A program made the position numbers and the translations under genes. The notes below the pieces were generated by a model. That model was not told the origin of the DNA, did no database searches, and worked only from the letters and a program-made list of their open reading frames with translations. A DNA stretch of 42,817 nt from an uncultured bacterium (GTDB lineage: Bacteria; Patescibacteriota; Gracilibacteria; Absconditabacterales; Absconditicoccaceae), in assembly GCA_937872535.1 (NCBI GenBank), contig CALMTC010000016.1, forward strand, positions 105,081 to 147,897, in the 5' to 3' direction. This document shows positions 32,234 through 41,639 of this stretch, piece by piece (within the stretch, counting starts at the first letter, position 1; the number at the start of each line of letters is the position of its first letter).

Positions 32234-32725
32234 ATGCAACAATTCTTTTCTCAGAAAAAATATAAGGCTTTTACTCTTATCGAAATGCTGATTGTTATTT
32301 CGCTGGTTGGTATTGCTTTGACGATGGTGGGCAGATTTTCTTTTTGATCGATTACTCAGATTCAAGCTCAGATAGAGAAAGAGCAGTTTACAAATTTTTT
32401 TTATGAGACGGTAAGCACAGTTTTGAGTTCTAATAGTATCCAGTGAAAAAAATTTTCTCGTGTTACTCTCACTGCTACTGGAGATAAGGTCGTGGCTCAG
32501 TATTCATGAGAAAATTCTTTTACTCAAAACTTTAATTTTCAGCAGTATAGTCTGAGTGGCTGATTTTCTGTGGAACTTGTTCCTTATAAACTAGGCTGTG
32601 CAATGAGTGATGGGCAGAGCTGACAGTACTTGAATTTTTCGCTTCAGTATGCTGGACAGAGATTGCCGCATTGTTTTGTATTGGACACTTATAGTTGTAA
32701 AATTGCTCAGGTGAGATGTTTTTAG
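32234..32725 (+). CDS. Type IV pilin-like protein (pseudopilin 1)
   Basis: 163 residues. The class III signal KYKAFTLIEMLIVISLVGIA carries the prepilin F-T-L-I-E box, here with Ala instead of Gly just before the cleavage site. A globular C-terminal domain has three cysteines (LGCAM, PHCF, YSCK). It starts a run of four pilin-like genes. It is probably a minor pilin or competence pseudopilin (inference). Confidence 0.88.
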
Positions 32726-32820
32726 ATTTAGTGGTGTTTTCTTTTGACCTCCCTTTCCCTTTGACAGGCTCAGGGACCAGGAGGTAGCTCAGGGAACGAA
32801 ATTTATTTTATATTCACCAG

Positions 32821-33444
32821 ATGAAAAAACTTTGACTTACTTTGATAGAAATATTGATTGCGCTTTTTATTTTTGGAGTAGGAATTCTCAGTATTTTATC
32901 GATGATTACGAAAAATCTATGAGCAATTGATACGATTAGACTACAGAGTCAGAGTACTTTTTTTGCGAAGGAATGACTGGAGCTGATTGAAAATCTCAGA
33001 GATTCTATGGCTTTGAGAGGGAGGAAACGAAACTGTTTGCTAGAAAATACGGGGACTGATTTGACTGAAGAAACTCTTTGTTCTTTATTTGCTTTGGGGA
33101 CTGGGCAGACGAGCCAGATTGTTAGGATGTGACTTGATCAAAATGGTGTCTATGCTGTGATGCCGTATGAGGGTGGAACTGATTTTGATAGCTTGTTTTC
33201 TGCTGCGAGACTTTTTTATCATACAGGCTTGGTAGCGGATAGACAAACTTTTTGGTACGATTATGATCAGACTGGAAAACCTACTGAATTTGCTAGATAT
33301 TTACTATTTAGTGGATTTTTTTCTCAGCCAGATGCTGGTATTCTTTCTCCCGATATGATTATAAAAGTTCAATCGGTGGTGCTTTTTAGAAGAGGCTCTA
33401 AAACTGGGCAAACAATTCTTGAAACATTTTTATCTCAAAGATAG
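32821..33444 (+). CDS. Type IV pilin-like protein (pseudopilin 2, PilV-like)
   Basis: 207 residues. The N-terminus KKLGLTLIEILIALFIFGVG is a very short class III signal in which the cleavage-site Gly is encoded by TGA. PilV-like features follow (LGAIDTIRLQSQSTFFAKEG, then LELIENLRDSMA). The 95-base gap before it carries GC-rich direct repeats (GGCTCAGGGACC and AGCTCAGGGAACG, 32767-32799). It is four bases from the next pilin gene. Confidence 0.88.
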
Positions 33445-33448
33445 TTCG

Positions 33449-34036
33449 ATGAAGAAAACTTTGAAGTGATTTACTTTGATAGAAATCTCGATAGCGATAG
33501 CTTTGATGGGGATGCTGTTGGTCAGTGTTTTTAGAAGCTATAACACTATTGCGACTATTGCTGCTAGAATTGAGCAGGAAAAAATTTTGAATAATGAAAT
33601 TCTTTTCTTGAGTCAGGCTCTGGATACTGAAACTCAGTGACGCACTGTCGATTTTTCTCAGTATGCTCAACAAGACTTAGTAGCTAGTAACTGATATAGT
33701 GCGGATCTTTTCTTGACCTGAGGAGATGGTGCGATTCATATTTTTGCTCAAGGCTCTGGCTGTAATGCGTTGAGTTTTTGATCTGGAAATGGCTCTTGTG
33801 CTATTATGATGGATAAAAATGGTCAAATTACTGCTTTGACTAATCCTGATTTACTTTTTATCAAAGGACTTTCATTTAAAATTATTCCTTATCGTGAGAA
33901 TTTACCAGATATTGTTTCTTTGAAAGATTGGTATAAGCCAGGATTTTGGATTTTTTGAGATTTTTCTATTAAGAGATTTGGGACAAACTGGTCCAGCAAT
34001 GTATCGTTGTCAGTACAAGATTTTTATAGTTTGTAA
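33449..34036 (+). CDS. Type IV pilin-like protein (pseudopilin 3, PilW-like)
   Basis: 195 residues. KKTLKGFTLIEISIAIALMG is a class III signal; the cleavage Gly is TGA. The rest has few charges, one cysteine pair (SGCNAL, SGNGSC) and GFWIFGDFSIKRFG near the end. Its place after the PilV-like gene and before a PilX-like gene is the usual minor-pilin order V-W-X (family knowledge). Confidence 0.86.
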
Positions 34037-34044
34037 GTTTCATC

Positions 34045-34938
34045 ATGAATTTTTGAAAAATGAAAAAATCTGGTAATGTCAGTGTAACGGTTATTATGAT
34101 TATGATTGTCTCATCTTTTTTGGGACTTTTGACGATGCAGTATGTGCAAAATCTTCTCAAGGTGAATAGCTCTTACTATCAATATTATAGAGCTTATTAT
34201 CTAGCAAAATGAGCTGCTGATCTTGCTTTACTAAAAATTCAAACGCAGCCTATTTGATTTCAAGATAGTGTACTGAGTGGCTCTGAAACTGTGAAAAATA
34301 ATGTAGACTGTATATCTGGTCGTTGTTTTTTTGAGTATCAGATCTTTGCTACTCAGCCTATTTTGAGTGATGAGATTCTAGATTTTTCTCAGAGCTGTAC
34401 TACTGCAAAAAAAATTTCTCTTCAACCATGAGAGAGTGAAATTATTCCGCTTTTTGGACCGACAGGTTCGACAGGTCAGGAGCTGTCTCTCATGACACCT
34501 TATCAAATAGGTTTGTCTGTTACTTTGTCTCAGAGTAATGTTCAAGCTATTTTTTCTGGGGCTGAATCTCTGGGAATCTGACTTGTTTTAAATTCTAGTG
34601 GCTGACTTGCTGATTTTTATCAGCAGCACCCTTCTTTTGAGTCATTTCAGGTGGTGAGCTGATTTGATATCTCGAATCAAGCTACTAATCTTATTAAAAC
34701 TTATCTTTCTTATCTTAATCCTGATCTTCTTAATCAAGATAATTATCTGGTTATCAGTAATTTTTCATCGACTTCTGCGCTTGATTTTTGTCTTCAGACT
34801 GATGTTTCTCTCCCGACTAGAAATGTTGTGATTCAGAGCAAGTGATATTTTTTTGGGAAAGAGATAAATCTTACGGCGGTGAGAAAAATTACTATTCCAT
34901 CTTTTGTACTGAGTAGTTTTACTGAGCTTAGTCCTTAG
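34045..34938 (+). CDS. PilX-like type IV pilus assembly protein
   Basis: 297 residues from ATG 34045 (or 34060). GNVSVTVIMIMIVSSFLGLL is a single hydrophobic N-terminal helix without the FTLIE box; PilX-like proteins share this G-x helix (family knowledge). YYQYYRAYYLAKGAADLALL matches the conserved YYAAEAG-type region. The C-terminal portion is large, beta-rich and Ser/Asn-rich with paired cysteines (DCISGRC). TGA glycines are frequent. A strong terminator closes the pilin operon. Confidence 0.82.
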
Positions 34939-34963
34939 GTTTAGACAGGAAAATTTTGTAAAG

Positions 34964-34996
34964 AAAAAACTAGGATCTCTTTGTTCCTAGTTTTTT
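34964..34996. terminator. Bidirectional terminator after the pilin operon
   Basis: AAAAAACTAGGA (34964-34975) pairs with TCCTAGTTTTTT (34985-34996). Convergent genes lie on both sides. Confidence 0.92.
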
Positions 34997-35007
34997 CTTT
35001 GATATTT

Positions 35008-35601
35008 TTAGAGCTGGTTGTAAAGATCATTGAGTTGAGATTTTTTTTCCTCATTAGCTTTTGCTGTTTCTTTGCTGAATGTCATAGTATCAAATACTAA
35101 TTTTCGTCTTTTCACTCTCGATTCTCTCTGTGCAAGAACTGCAGCTTTTTCTGTTTTTTCTTCTTCAGTCTTTTTTTCTGCATCGTCTTCAGCAATCAAA
35201 ACTTGGAGATTCATTTGTTCTTCTACATAAATTTCATAGAGTCTGAGAATTTGGAAACCTCGTAGCTCTGATACTTTTTTGACGACGACTTTGTCTCAGC
35301 TAGCTACTGTGATGAGGAAGTCGTATTCTTCTCCTTCGGTAACTTGAGTATCGAGAGTCCCTTCAGAGGAGTAAGAGGCTGCTACGAGTTGCATAAGTAA
35401 TTTTCGATCAAAATCTGTTTGGAGTTCTGTTGGTACTTTGTATGCCACTGTTTCAAATTGTTGGACATATTCTTTGTACCAGATTTGATCAGAAATATTT
35501 CCTTCTATTGGTCAAAAAAATTTTTCATATTTGAGTACAGTTTCTTTTTTCTCTTCTTTTTCTCTAAGTTCTTCGATGTAAGCTGTAAGATTGAACAACA
35601 T
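35008..35601 (-). CDS. Hypothetical charged protein
   Basis: 197 residues from ATG 35601, soluble, with one TGA-Gly. It begins with a helical charged part (YIEELREKEEKKETVLKYEK). A central region of mixed beta strands (EEYDFLITVASGDKVVVKKV) follows. The tail is a coiled-coil-like acidic and basic mix (AEKKTEEEKTEKAAVLAQRE). I recognise no family. It follows the coiled-coil gene by 27 bases and is likely co-transcribed. Confidence 0.82.
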
Positions 35602-35628
35602 GGTTATACTGAAATGAACAGATAAAGA

Positions 35629-36090
35629 TTAATTTTTACGAGAAGATGTAGTCTTTTTAGTTTTAGAACCAGATGAAATACTTTTTTTAGTTTTTTTTAC
35701 TTTAGATTCGGGTTTGGAAATTTGTTGGATAGTTTTTGTGATACCCTCTTTGATTTGGGAGTATTTATCATAAAGATTAGAGAGTAGCTCTTCGTGATCT
35801 GTGGAGATGGAATCGGTGATAGTGTTTGTGAGGTGAGAAATTTTGGATTCAATCTGGTCTATTTCTCCTTGCATATAAGCTTTAATATCTTTGATGTTTC
35901 ATTGATAATCTACATCTTCTAGGTCGTTGATGACTTTTTTATTGAGATGAAGTAGCTCAAAAAAGACTGTTTTTATTTTGCTAGTAAAGGAGTGTTGGTT
36001 TTTTAGTTTTTCAGATATTTTGGGATTTTTTCGAAGAGCTATAGTCTCTCAAGCTAAAACTCCGAGCAAAAAACTTCAGATATTTTTCAT
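35629..36090 (-). CDS. Membrane-anchored coiled-coil protein with a basic tail
   Basis: 153 residues from ATG 36090. The N-terminus MKNIGSFLLGVLAGETIALR is a short hydrophobic anchor like that of YtxH-type proteins. Then helices (LKNQHSFTSKIKTVFFELLH and QGEIDQIESKISHLTNTITD) lead to a Lys/Ser-rich tail (KKTKKSISSGSKTKKTTSSR) resembling histone-like or nucleic-acid-binding tails. The YtxH resemblance is pattern only. Three TGA glycines. It is first in an operon with the hypothetical gene at 35008. Confidence 0.8.
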
Positions 36091-36146
36091 AGTTTTTTTG
36101 ATTGTAAATACTTTTTTTTAGTCATTTTTGGTGCTGTTGCAATAGT

Positions 36147-36178
36147 AAAAAGACCTCTCAATATGAGAGATCTTTTTT
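36147..36178. terminator. Terminator after the small hypothetical gene (minus strand)
   Basis: The stem AAAAAGA.CTCTCA / TGAGAGA.TCTTTTTT is built from two arms with one bulge each. It lies between minus-strand genes, 9 bases beyond the stop of the gene at 36187. Confidence 0.8.
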
Positions 36179-36186
36179 AGTTTAGG

Positions 36187-36402
36187 TTAAATATGTTTTT
36201 CTAATTGTTTTAGGTCATAGAAACTGACCATATTTACCTTTTCGGATCTGATGTAATTTTTCTCAGTATCCATTTGTTCAATGCTTTTCAGAATGACTTC
36301 AGCTTCTATGCTGATTATCATTTTTCTCTGTGTTGCAATTTGCAACATTGTTTTTGCTTTTTCTGGAGTGATTTGCAGTTCTACTGTTGGATTTTGTACC
36401 AT
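36187..36402 (-). CDS. Small hypothetical protein
   Basis: 71 residues from ATG 36402, with no TGA codon, no signal and no membrane segment. It is mixed helical and beta (VELQITPEKAKTMLQIATQR, then KMIISIEAEVILKSIEQMDT). It is flanked by terminators on both sides, so it is a single-gene unit. The tight framing by terminators supports a real gene; the function is unknown. Confidence 0.7.
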   Translation of the reverse strand: MVQNPTVELQITPEKAKTMLQIATQRKMIISIEAEVILKSIEQMDTEKNYIRSEKVNMVSFYDLKQLEKHI

Positions 36403-36464
36403 GTTTTTTTTATTTGAGGTTGCTGTATAATTTAAAAAACTAAAATATCAAGGGGAAAAAAAGA

Positions 36465-36506
36465 AAAACTCTCTTACCCGACAAACTAAATCAGTAAGAG
36501 AGTTTT
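36465..36506. terminator. Bidirectional-type terminator
   Basis: AAAAACTCTCTTAC (36464-36477) pairs with GTAAGAGAGTTTT (36494-36506) across a 16-base loop. Confidence 0.88.
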
Positions 36507-36520
36507 CTTGAAATTATGAA

Positions 36521-37150
36521 CTATTTTTGAATTGTAGAACCTGTATTTGCTGCTGTTTTGCTAGCTGTTTTTTCAAATTCTTTTTTCATCATTCTCATTC
36601 ATTTTTTTTCTCATCTTAGTCAGTGGTTATCTGACTGTTTCTCTAATCAAAGTTCTTCTGCTAGTTTTTCAGCAGTCTGGCGAGCTTTGTGCATTTCTAC
36701 GAATTTCTGAAACTTTTCTGATGTATTGATTTTTTCTGCTAGAGGAGTATTCACTACAAGTTTCTGAAATGTAGCGAAATCTCATTTTTCAATCACAGCA
36801 TCAAGCTCAGCTTTTTTTGCTTCGCGAAGCGTTTTCATTTCTTCCATCAACTTTTTAACCGTTTCTTGATCCTTGTTTTTCATAGCTTTGTGCAAAGCTA
36901 CCATTTTCTCGAATTCTTCTTTCGTCGGAATCTTCTTCTCGCTAGCTTTTTCTGAAATGAATTTCTTGAAAGCTTCGTAGTCTCATTTTTCCATAATTGC
37001 TGAAAGCTCAGGATTCTGTTGCATGAATGCTTTTACTGGTCATTTTTCCATACCTTTTTCTGCTGGGTTGAAAGCGAAAGTCGCTGCTCCCATAGTGGCA
37101 ATAGCTGAAATTACAGCAAGACTCATAACAAGCTTTTTTGACTGGTTCAT
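36521..37150 (-). CDS. Secreted helical protein with repeated EKGDxxxF motif
   Basis: 209 residues from ATG 37150. The signal peptide is MNQSKKLVMSLAVISAIATM, with likely cleavage after ATFA. The mature protein is highly charged and helical with an internal repeat: AIMEKGDYEAFKKFISEKAS (about 51-70) and AVIEKGDFATFQKLVVNTPL (about 117-136). In both repeats the Gly is TGA. A Gly/Lys-rich stretch (SDNHGLRGEKKGMRMM) precedes the C-terminus. Such short repeat proteins are common in CPR envelopes; the role is unknown. Base usage is less AT-rich than the neighbours, suggesting strong expression (inference). Confidence 0.85.
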
Positions 37151-37261
37151 ATGTAGTGGTAAAAAACTAAACTGTCGTTTTTGACGACGCTGGCAGTATA
37201 CTGATAAATCTTAAACTAACCTTAATGAAAAATAATGGCTTATTTACTGCTTTCTAATTAT

Positions 37262-37289
37262 AAAAAACTCCCCAGCTGAAACTGAGGAG
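37262..37289 (-). terminator. Terminator after the LRR gene
   Basis: Read on the minus strand, CTCCTCAG and CTGGGGAG pair with one mismatch around TTTCAG and lead into TTTTTT, six bases after the stop. Confidence 0.8.
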
Positions 37290-37294
37290 GTAGG

Positions 37295-38074
37295 CTATGA
37301 AGTAATAACTTTTTTTCGATTTCTACCAAAGATCACTATTTCTTCCAGATTATTTGCTCTTTGTAAGGCAAGCATATCTAAAAAATTATTGGAATTGAGG
37401 TATAGTCTTTTGAGATTTTTTAATTCACTCAAAGTCGTGAGGTCGGTAATTTTGTTTCTCGTAAGGTCAAGAAATAGAATTTTTGCTAGATTTTTTAGTG
37501 GAGAGATATCATCAATTTCATTCCCACTAATATCTAATGTTTTAATCTTTTTGAGATTAACAAGTGGCGAGATGTCGTAGATATGATTCTCTGTAAGAGA
37601 GAGATGTCTAAGCTCTTTGAGACCACCTACCACCGACAGATCCGACAGATTGCTAGCATTGATACTGAGGTGTGTAAGATTTTTCAAAGAAGAAAGATCT
37701 GGTAGATTGTCAATAAAATAAAGTGAAAGATGTGTAAGATTTTTCAGAGAAGAAAGTCCAGAAATCTCTTTATACCAAAAAAAAGATAGATTGGTAAGTG
37801 TCTCTATCTCTCCTAATGGAGAAAGATTAAGAGATTCTTTTTTTTGGGGTGAGGCACTTATATGAAGAAGTCTTAGCTTTTTTAATGTTTCTAAGCGAGA
37901 AACATCTGAAATAAGAGCTTCTTCGATCTCTAAATGTGTGAGATTTTTAAGATTGCTTAGAAATATTGGAATTTCTCTTAATTCTATGTCTTCAATACTC
38001 AATTTGTGAATTGAATCATGGATTTTGGGGTTTTTTGCCAATTTTTCCAGCTGTGGTTTGGTTTTTATTTTCAT
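37295..38074 (-). CDS. Leucine-rich repeat protein, internalin-like repeats
   Basis: 259 residues from ATG 38074, without TGA codons or a signal peptide. At least nine LRRs of the 22-residue internalin type are visible, for example SLKNLTHLSLYFIDNLPDL, SLKNLTHLSINASNLSDLSV, ELRHLSLTENHIYDISPLVN and NLKKIKTLDISGNEIDDISP. The N-terminal 20 residues resemble a short cap. No anchoring domain is seen, so it is probably cytoplasmic and protein-binding. The complete absence of TGA in a gene of this size is unlike its neighbours and could mean recent arrival from a standard-code genome (inference); a coincidence of low glycine use is the alternative. Confidence 0.9.
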   Translation of the reverse strand: MKIKTKPQLEKLAKNPKIHDSIHKLSIEDIELREIPIFLSNLKNLTHLEIEEALISDVSRLETLKKLRLLHISASPQKKESLNLSPLGEIETLTNLSFFWYKEISGLSSLKNLTHLSLYFIDNLPDLSSLKNLTHLSINASNLSDLSVVGGLKELRHLSLTENHIYDISPLVNLKKIKTLDISGNEIDDISPLKNLAKILFLDLTRNKITDLTTLSELKNLKRLYLNSNNFLDMLALQRANNLEEIVIFGRNRKKVITS

Positions 38075-38158
38075 ATTTTTTGTTTCCTTGCTCTATTTTT
38101 ACTTATCTTTTTTATGAAAATCAAATGATTTTATAGAGTAATCAGAATTTAATTTTTT

Positions 38159-39346
38159 TTAGGTAGATTGTTTGTTTTCTTTGGAGATGATGATGGCAAT
38201 GATGACTAGAAGTATACATAAGGCAAAGAAAATATGAGACAAACTAAGGAAAATTGATCAAATCATAAATGTGAGGGCTCCAATTATTTCTCCTATTCTT
38301 ACAAAGAATTCTTGGAGTCCTGTAGTGATGCCAGATTGGTTAGTTTTGACTAGACTTGTGAGTAGACCGGCAGCTATAGGATAAATCCCGGCTATTCAAA
38401 TTGAAGAGATGAGGCTGCTTACTATGATAACAAAAAAGTTGTGAGTGATAGTCAGAGGTAAAAATCACATAATTACCAATAAAATACATATCAGTAAAAC
38501 TTTTTTTGGATTTGAGTGATCGGATCGAACTGAAAGAAAATAGCTTGAAGAGTGAGGAAGACGAATTGCTACGAAGAGCAGAGCAATGAGTGAAAGTGAG
38601 AAATCGTAGGATTTGGTTAGAAGTGGAATGAAAAGATAGGAGATGTAATTTAACATACCGTAAACAGAAACCAGAAAGAAAATTTTATATGTTTGAGGAG
38701 AAAGTTTGTGAAAAGATTTTAGAAAATTGAGAGAAAATTCAGATATTTTTGTGATGAGAAATTTATTTGAATGGTTTGTCGATTTTGGTTCTTCTATTTT
38801 ATTGTCAATGAGGAGACCTATCAAAGATCCTATCATGATTCAAATGAAAAGTCGAGAAATATCCAAATAAAGAATTAAAATGGAAGCAAGGAGCGCTCCG
38901 ATTGCATGACCTAAAAATCCAGCTGTCCAAAATGCTCAGAAAATTCAACTTTGTTGAGATGGAGTCGAGTGAAGGCGGATGAGATTCTGGTAGGAAGTTA
39001 CTACTAGTGGGTTGGCTAGTCCATTGAGAATCATGGCTATGATGAAAAGTCGGATACTCTGAAAAATTCCTGCTGCGCTATAAAAGAGGGCAGTGAAAAT
39101 ATAGAGAATTTTTCATCGTCTGATTAGTGTTACATTTGGGAGGTAAGTGTCTAAGTATCAGACTGGGATAGTGAAAAAAGCTTTCAGTAGTGCATAGAGA
39201 GCTGTCATTGCTCCAACTAGGGTGATGTTGCCAACGATAGAGTCGGTGTAGATTGAAAAAAAAGTATCTCAGCCAATTCACCAGCCAGCGAAGAGGAAAA
39301 AAAAGGAGAGATTTATTTGGCTGAGAGGAGAATATTTTTTTTTCAT
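38159..39346 (-). CDS. Major facilitator superfamily transporter
   Basis: 395 residues from ATG 39346. About twelve hydrophobic helices are visible; the first reads INLSFFFLFAGWGIGGDTFF. The loop after helix 2 has VGYLDTYLPNVTLIRRGKIL, a variant of the MFS loop motif. A long basic loop lies in the middle (about 195-215: NKIEEPKSTNHSNKFLITKI). The substrate cannot be inferred. Many TGA glycines fall in the helices. It ends 13 bases upstream of nothing coding on its side and starts 13 bases after the M16 protease stop, so they are one operon. Confidence 0.9.
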
Positions 39347-39359
39347 TTTTGATGATTTT

Positions 39360-40583
39360 TTATTCGATATGATAGATGAAAAGATTTTCTTCATTGAGTA
39401 GATGACAGATATTTTTGAGATCAGAGAGAGTGACTTTTTGATAACTTTCAAGAATTTGATCGAGAGTTTCGATTTTATTTTCGATCAAATACTGAGAACC
39501 TATGAAGTCAGAGCATTCGTCTGAAGATTCGATTCCCATCTGAGTTTTTCCTTTCATATAACTGACGGCTTTGTCGAATTCTTCCTGCGAAATATCTCCG
39601 TCAGCTATTTTTTTGATTTCTTCTTTGATGGCTTGGAGACCAAATTCAAATCTGGCTTTTTCGATACCTGCTTTGATGAAAAAAAGTCCATCGAAACTAT
39701 CGGCAGAGTGTGAGGCAGAAATATAGTAACACAGTCACTTTTTTTCTCTGATTTGCTGAAAAAGTCTGGACGACATATTTCCTCCGAGAATAACTCCAAG
39801 GAGGCTAGCTGCGTATCTTTCTGGCTGGCTGAGAGAAAATCCACGAGCTGAGATAATGAGATGGTTTTGCTCTGTTTTTTTATTGAAAAAGTCGTGTTTT
39901 TTTGCTGGTGTATGGATAGAGTATGGAGTCACCAGAATTTTTTTCTTTTCAGGAAGTGGTCAGAATTCATTTGCGATTTGATCTTCGAGAGCTTTTTGAT
40001 CGATAATTTTCCCTGCGACGACGATGACGAGATTGTCCTTGGTGTAGAGGTTTTCCTTGTGAGCAAAAAGATCTTCGCGGGTAAATTTTTTGATGTTTTC
40101 TTCGGTTCCGATGATAGATCGACCGTAGCAATTATCTCCGTAAAAAAATTGTTTTCGCTTGTTATTTACGAGTCTTTGAGGTATATCTTCATACATTTTT
40201 AGTTCCTGAATGACGACACCTTTTTCTCTCTCCATTTCGTCTTGTGGAAACTGAGCATGAACGAGCATATCTCCCAAAACTTCGATGGCTTGGTGGATAT
40301 AATCTGGAGCACATTTCACGAAATAGCCTGCATACTCGTCACCTGTGTAGGCATTGAACGAGCCACCAAACTGGTCGACTGCCTGGGCGACGCTGTGAGG
40401 AGTCGGAAATTTTTTTCCACCTTTGAAAAACATATGCTCTAAAAAGTGGCTAATTCCATTATTTTCTCTGATTTCATAGTTGCTTCACGCTTTTACAAAA
40501 ATTTCTATCGTGACTGAATTTACCTCTGGCATCGGAGCAAAAACTACTTCTACTTCTGCTATTTTCTTGATTTCATGTTTCAT
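39360..40583 (-). CDS. M16 family zinc metallopeptidase
   Basis: 407 residues from ATG 40583. The inverted zinc motif HFLEH (H46, E49, H50) lies in ENNGISHFLEHMFFKGG, and the third ligand Glu is in EREKGVVIQELKMYED. R/Y motifs near the C-terminus (GGNMSSRLFQQIREKKGLCY) are typical of the catalytic M16B beta subunit. It degrades oligopeptides or processes proteins (family knowledge). It is followed by the MFS gene. Upstream is the recurrent CCAGAATAAAAATTTTTAG element, on the same strand as the gene. Confidence 0.95.
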
Positions 40584-40827
40584 CTTTCTTTGCTGAATTT
40601 TCTAAAAATTTTTATTCTGGAAAACCTCCCCTGCGGCCCCTTTCTGTAAGGAGGGAATAGTGTGGGAAAGTATTTTTTCTCTTTTTTATAGTAGCGAAAT
40701 GGTCGTGAGATGGAAGAGATTTTTGGAGGATATGGTTAGTTTTTTTCGTAAAAAATAATTGTAATTGAGGAAGTATTATTTAGAGTTTTTGAGTGGGGAG
40801 AAATTTATTTTTTTGAAGGTAATAATT
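40584..40827. other. Divergent intergenic region with GC-rich and AT-rich elements
   Basis: It separates the minus-strand M16 gene from the plus-strand cas12a fragment. It holds the AT element (40601-40619), a CCTCCC..GGAGGG inverted pair (40625-40656) and no convincing gene. Confidence 0.5.
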
Positions 40828-41478
40828 ATGGAGAAATCTATTTTTGATGGTATGACAAATTTGTATAGTTTAAGTAAAACCTTGAGATTTGAGCTGAAAC
40901 CTGTGGGGAAGACTTTGGAAAATATGAAAACGAATTTAGCCTATGATGAATCATTACATACATTTCTTAACGATCAAAATATCGAAGATGCTTATCAAGT
41001 TCTGAAACCAATATTGGACAAATTACATGAAGAGTTTATCACTATAAGTCTCGAAAGTGATAAAGCAAAAAATATTGATTTTTCTGGTTACTTGGATTTG
41101 AAACTTCAAAAAGAAAAAGTTGATAGCGAAATATGAGTAGTAAACAAGAGAAACAGTAGCAAAAAAACATGAGAAATAGAAACAGAAGAAAAAAAGTTAA
41201 GATGAGAGATTGTAAAATTATGGAAGATAGGTGGTGATGCATTCTTGAAAAAATGAGTTATAGTTGAAGATGCTTCTGAAGATTGAGAAAAAAATCCAGG
41301 TAATAAAGAAAAAAAGTGATGAGTTAAAGTTTTGCTTGAAAAATGAATTCTTAATGCAATCAAGACAGAGTTAGAAAATAATGAGATGATTTTCGATGAT
41401 TTCTACTATTGTAGATTGCTAGCTAGAACAGGTACAGATACTATCGATTATAACATCCAAAAAATTTGAGAAAAATAA
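40828..41478 (+). CDS. cas12a: Truncated Cas12a (Cpf1) N-terminal fragment
   Basis: 216 residues, where Cas12a is normally about 1,200-1,300. The start MEKSIFDGMTNLYSLSKTLR continues FELKPVGKTLENMKTNL, the Cas12a WED-I signature; AYQVLKPILDKLHEEFI and NIDFSGYLDLKLQ fit the first REC1 helices (family knowledge). Residues 115-175 (EKKLRGEIVKLWKIGGDAFL, VLLEKGILNAIK) still resemble REC1. After about residue 185 the resemblance stops, and a Cas12a-type direct repeat lies in frame. The frame closes at TAA 41476. A good ribosome site GAAGG sits 8 bases before the ATG, so it may be translated. RuvC, Nuc, PI and REC2 regions are absent, so no cleavage can be expected. Eight or more TGA glycines lie in the frame. 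No cas1, cas2 or cas4 is present nearby. Confidence 0.85.
41398..41416 (+). CRISPR. Single Cas12a-type direct-repeat core inside the cas12a fragment
   Basis: GATTTCTACTATTGTAGAT differs by one base from the conserved Cas12a repeat end AATTTCTACTATTGTAGAT. TCTAC (41402-41406), TATT loop and GTAGA (41411-41415) form exactly the crRNA pseudoknot hairpin. It is in the sense orientation of the gene. No second copy was found on either strand, so this is a solitary unit and not an array. The bases 3' of it (from 41417) would be the spacer position. Confidence 0.75.
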
Positions 41479-41608
41479 TATCAGAATGCGAAGAAAAAAG
41501 TTCTTTTATGATGAGCCATAGTTTAGATTTCAAAGAAAGAAAACCAAATGGATTATGAATGTTTTCTTTTAGAATCACTAGACGATTTGATGACCATGAT
41601 GATCAATG

Positions 41609-41627
41609 AGCAGAATAAAAATTTTTA
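41609..41627 (+). promoter_or_regulatory. Recurrent AT-rich element CAGAATAAAAATTTTTATC
   Basis: It lies 12 bases before the deacetylase start. Near-identical elements precede uvrD (6439), rnhA (10777), and, on the minus strand, the M16 gene (40619). The reverse version precedes the genes starting at 12693 and 21924. It may be a promoter or operator. The 161-base gap 41479-41639 is otherwise empty of genes. Confidence 0.4.
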
Positions 41628-41639
41628 TCTTTTTCAGAA

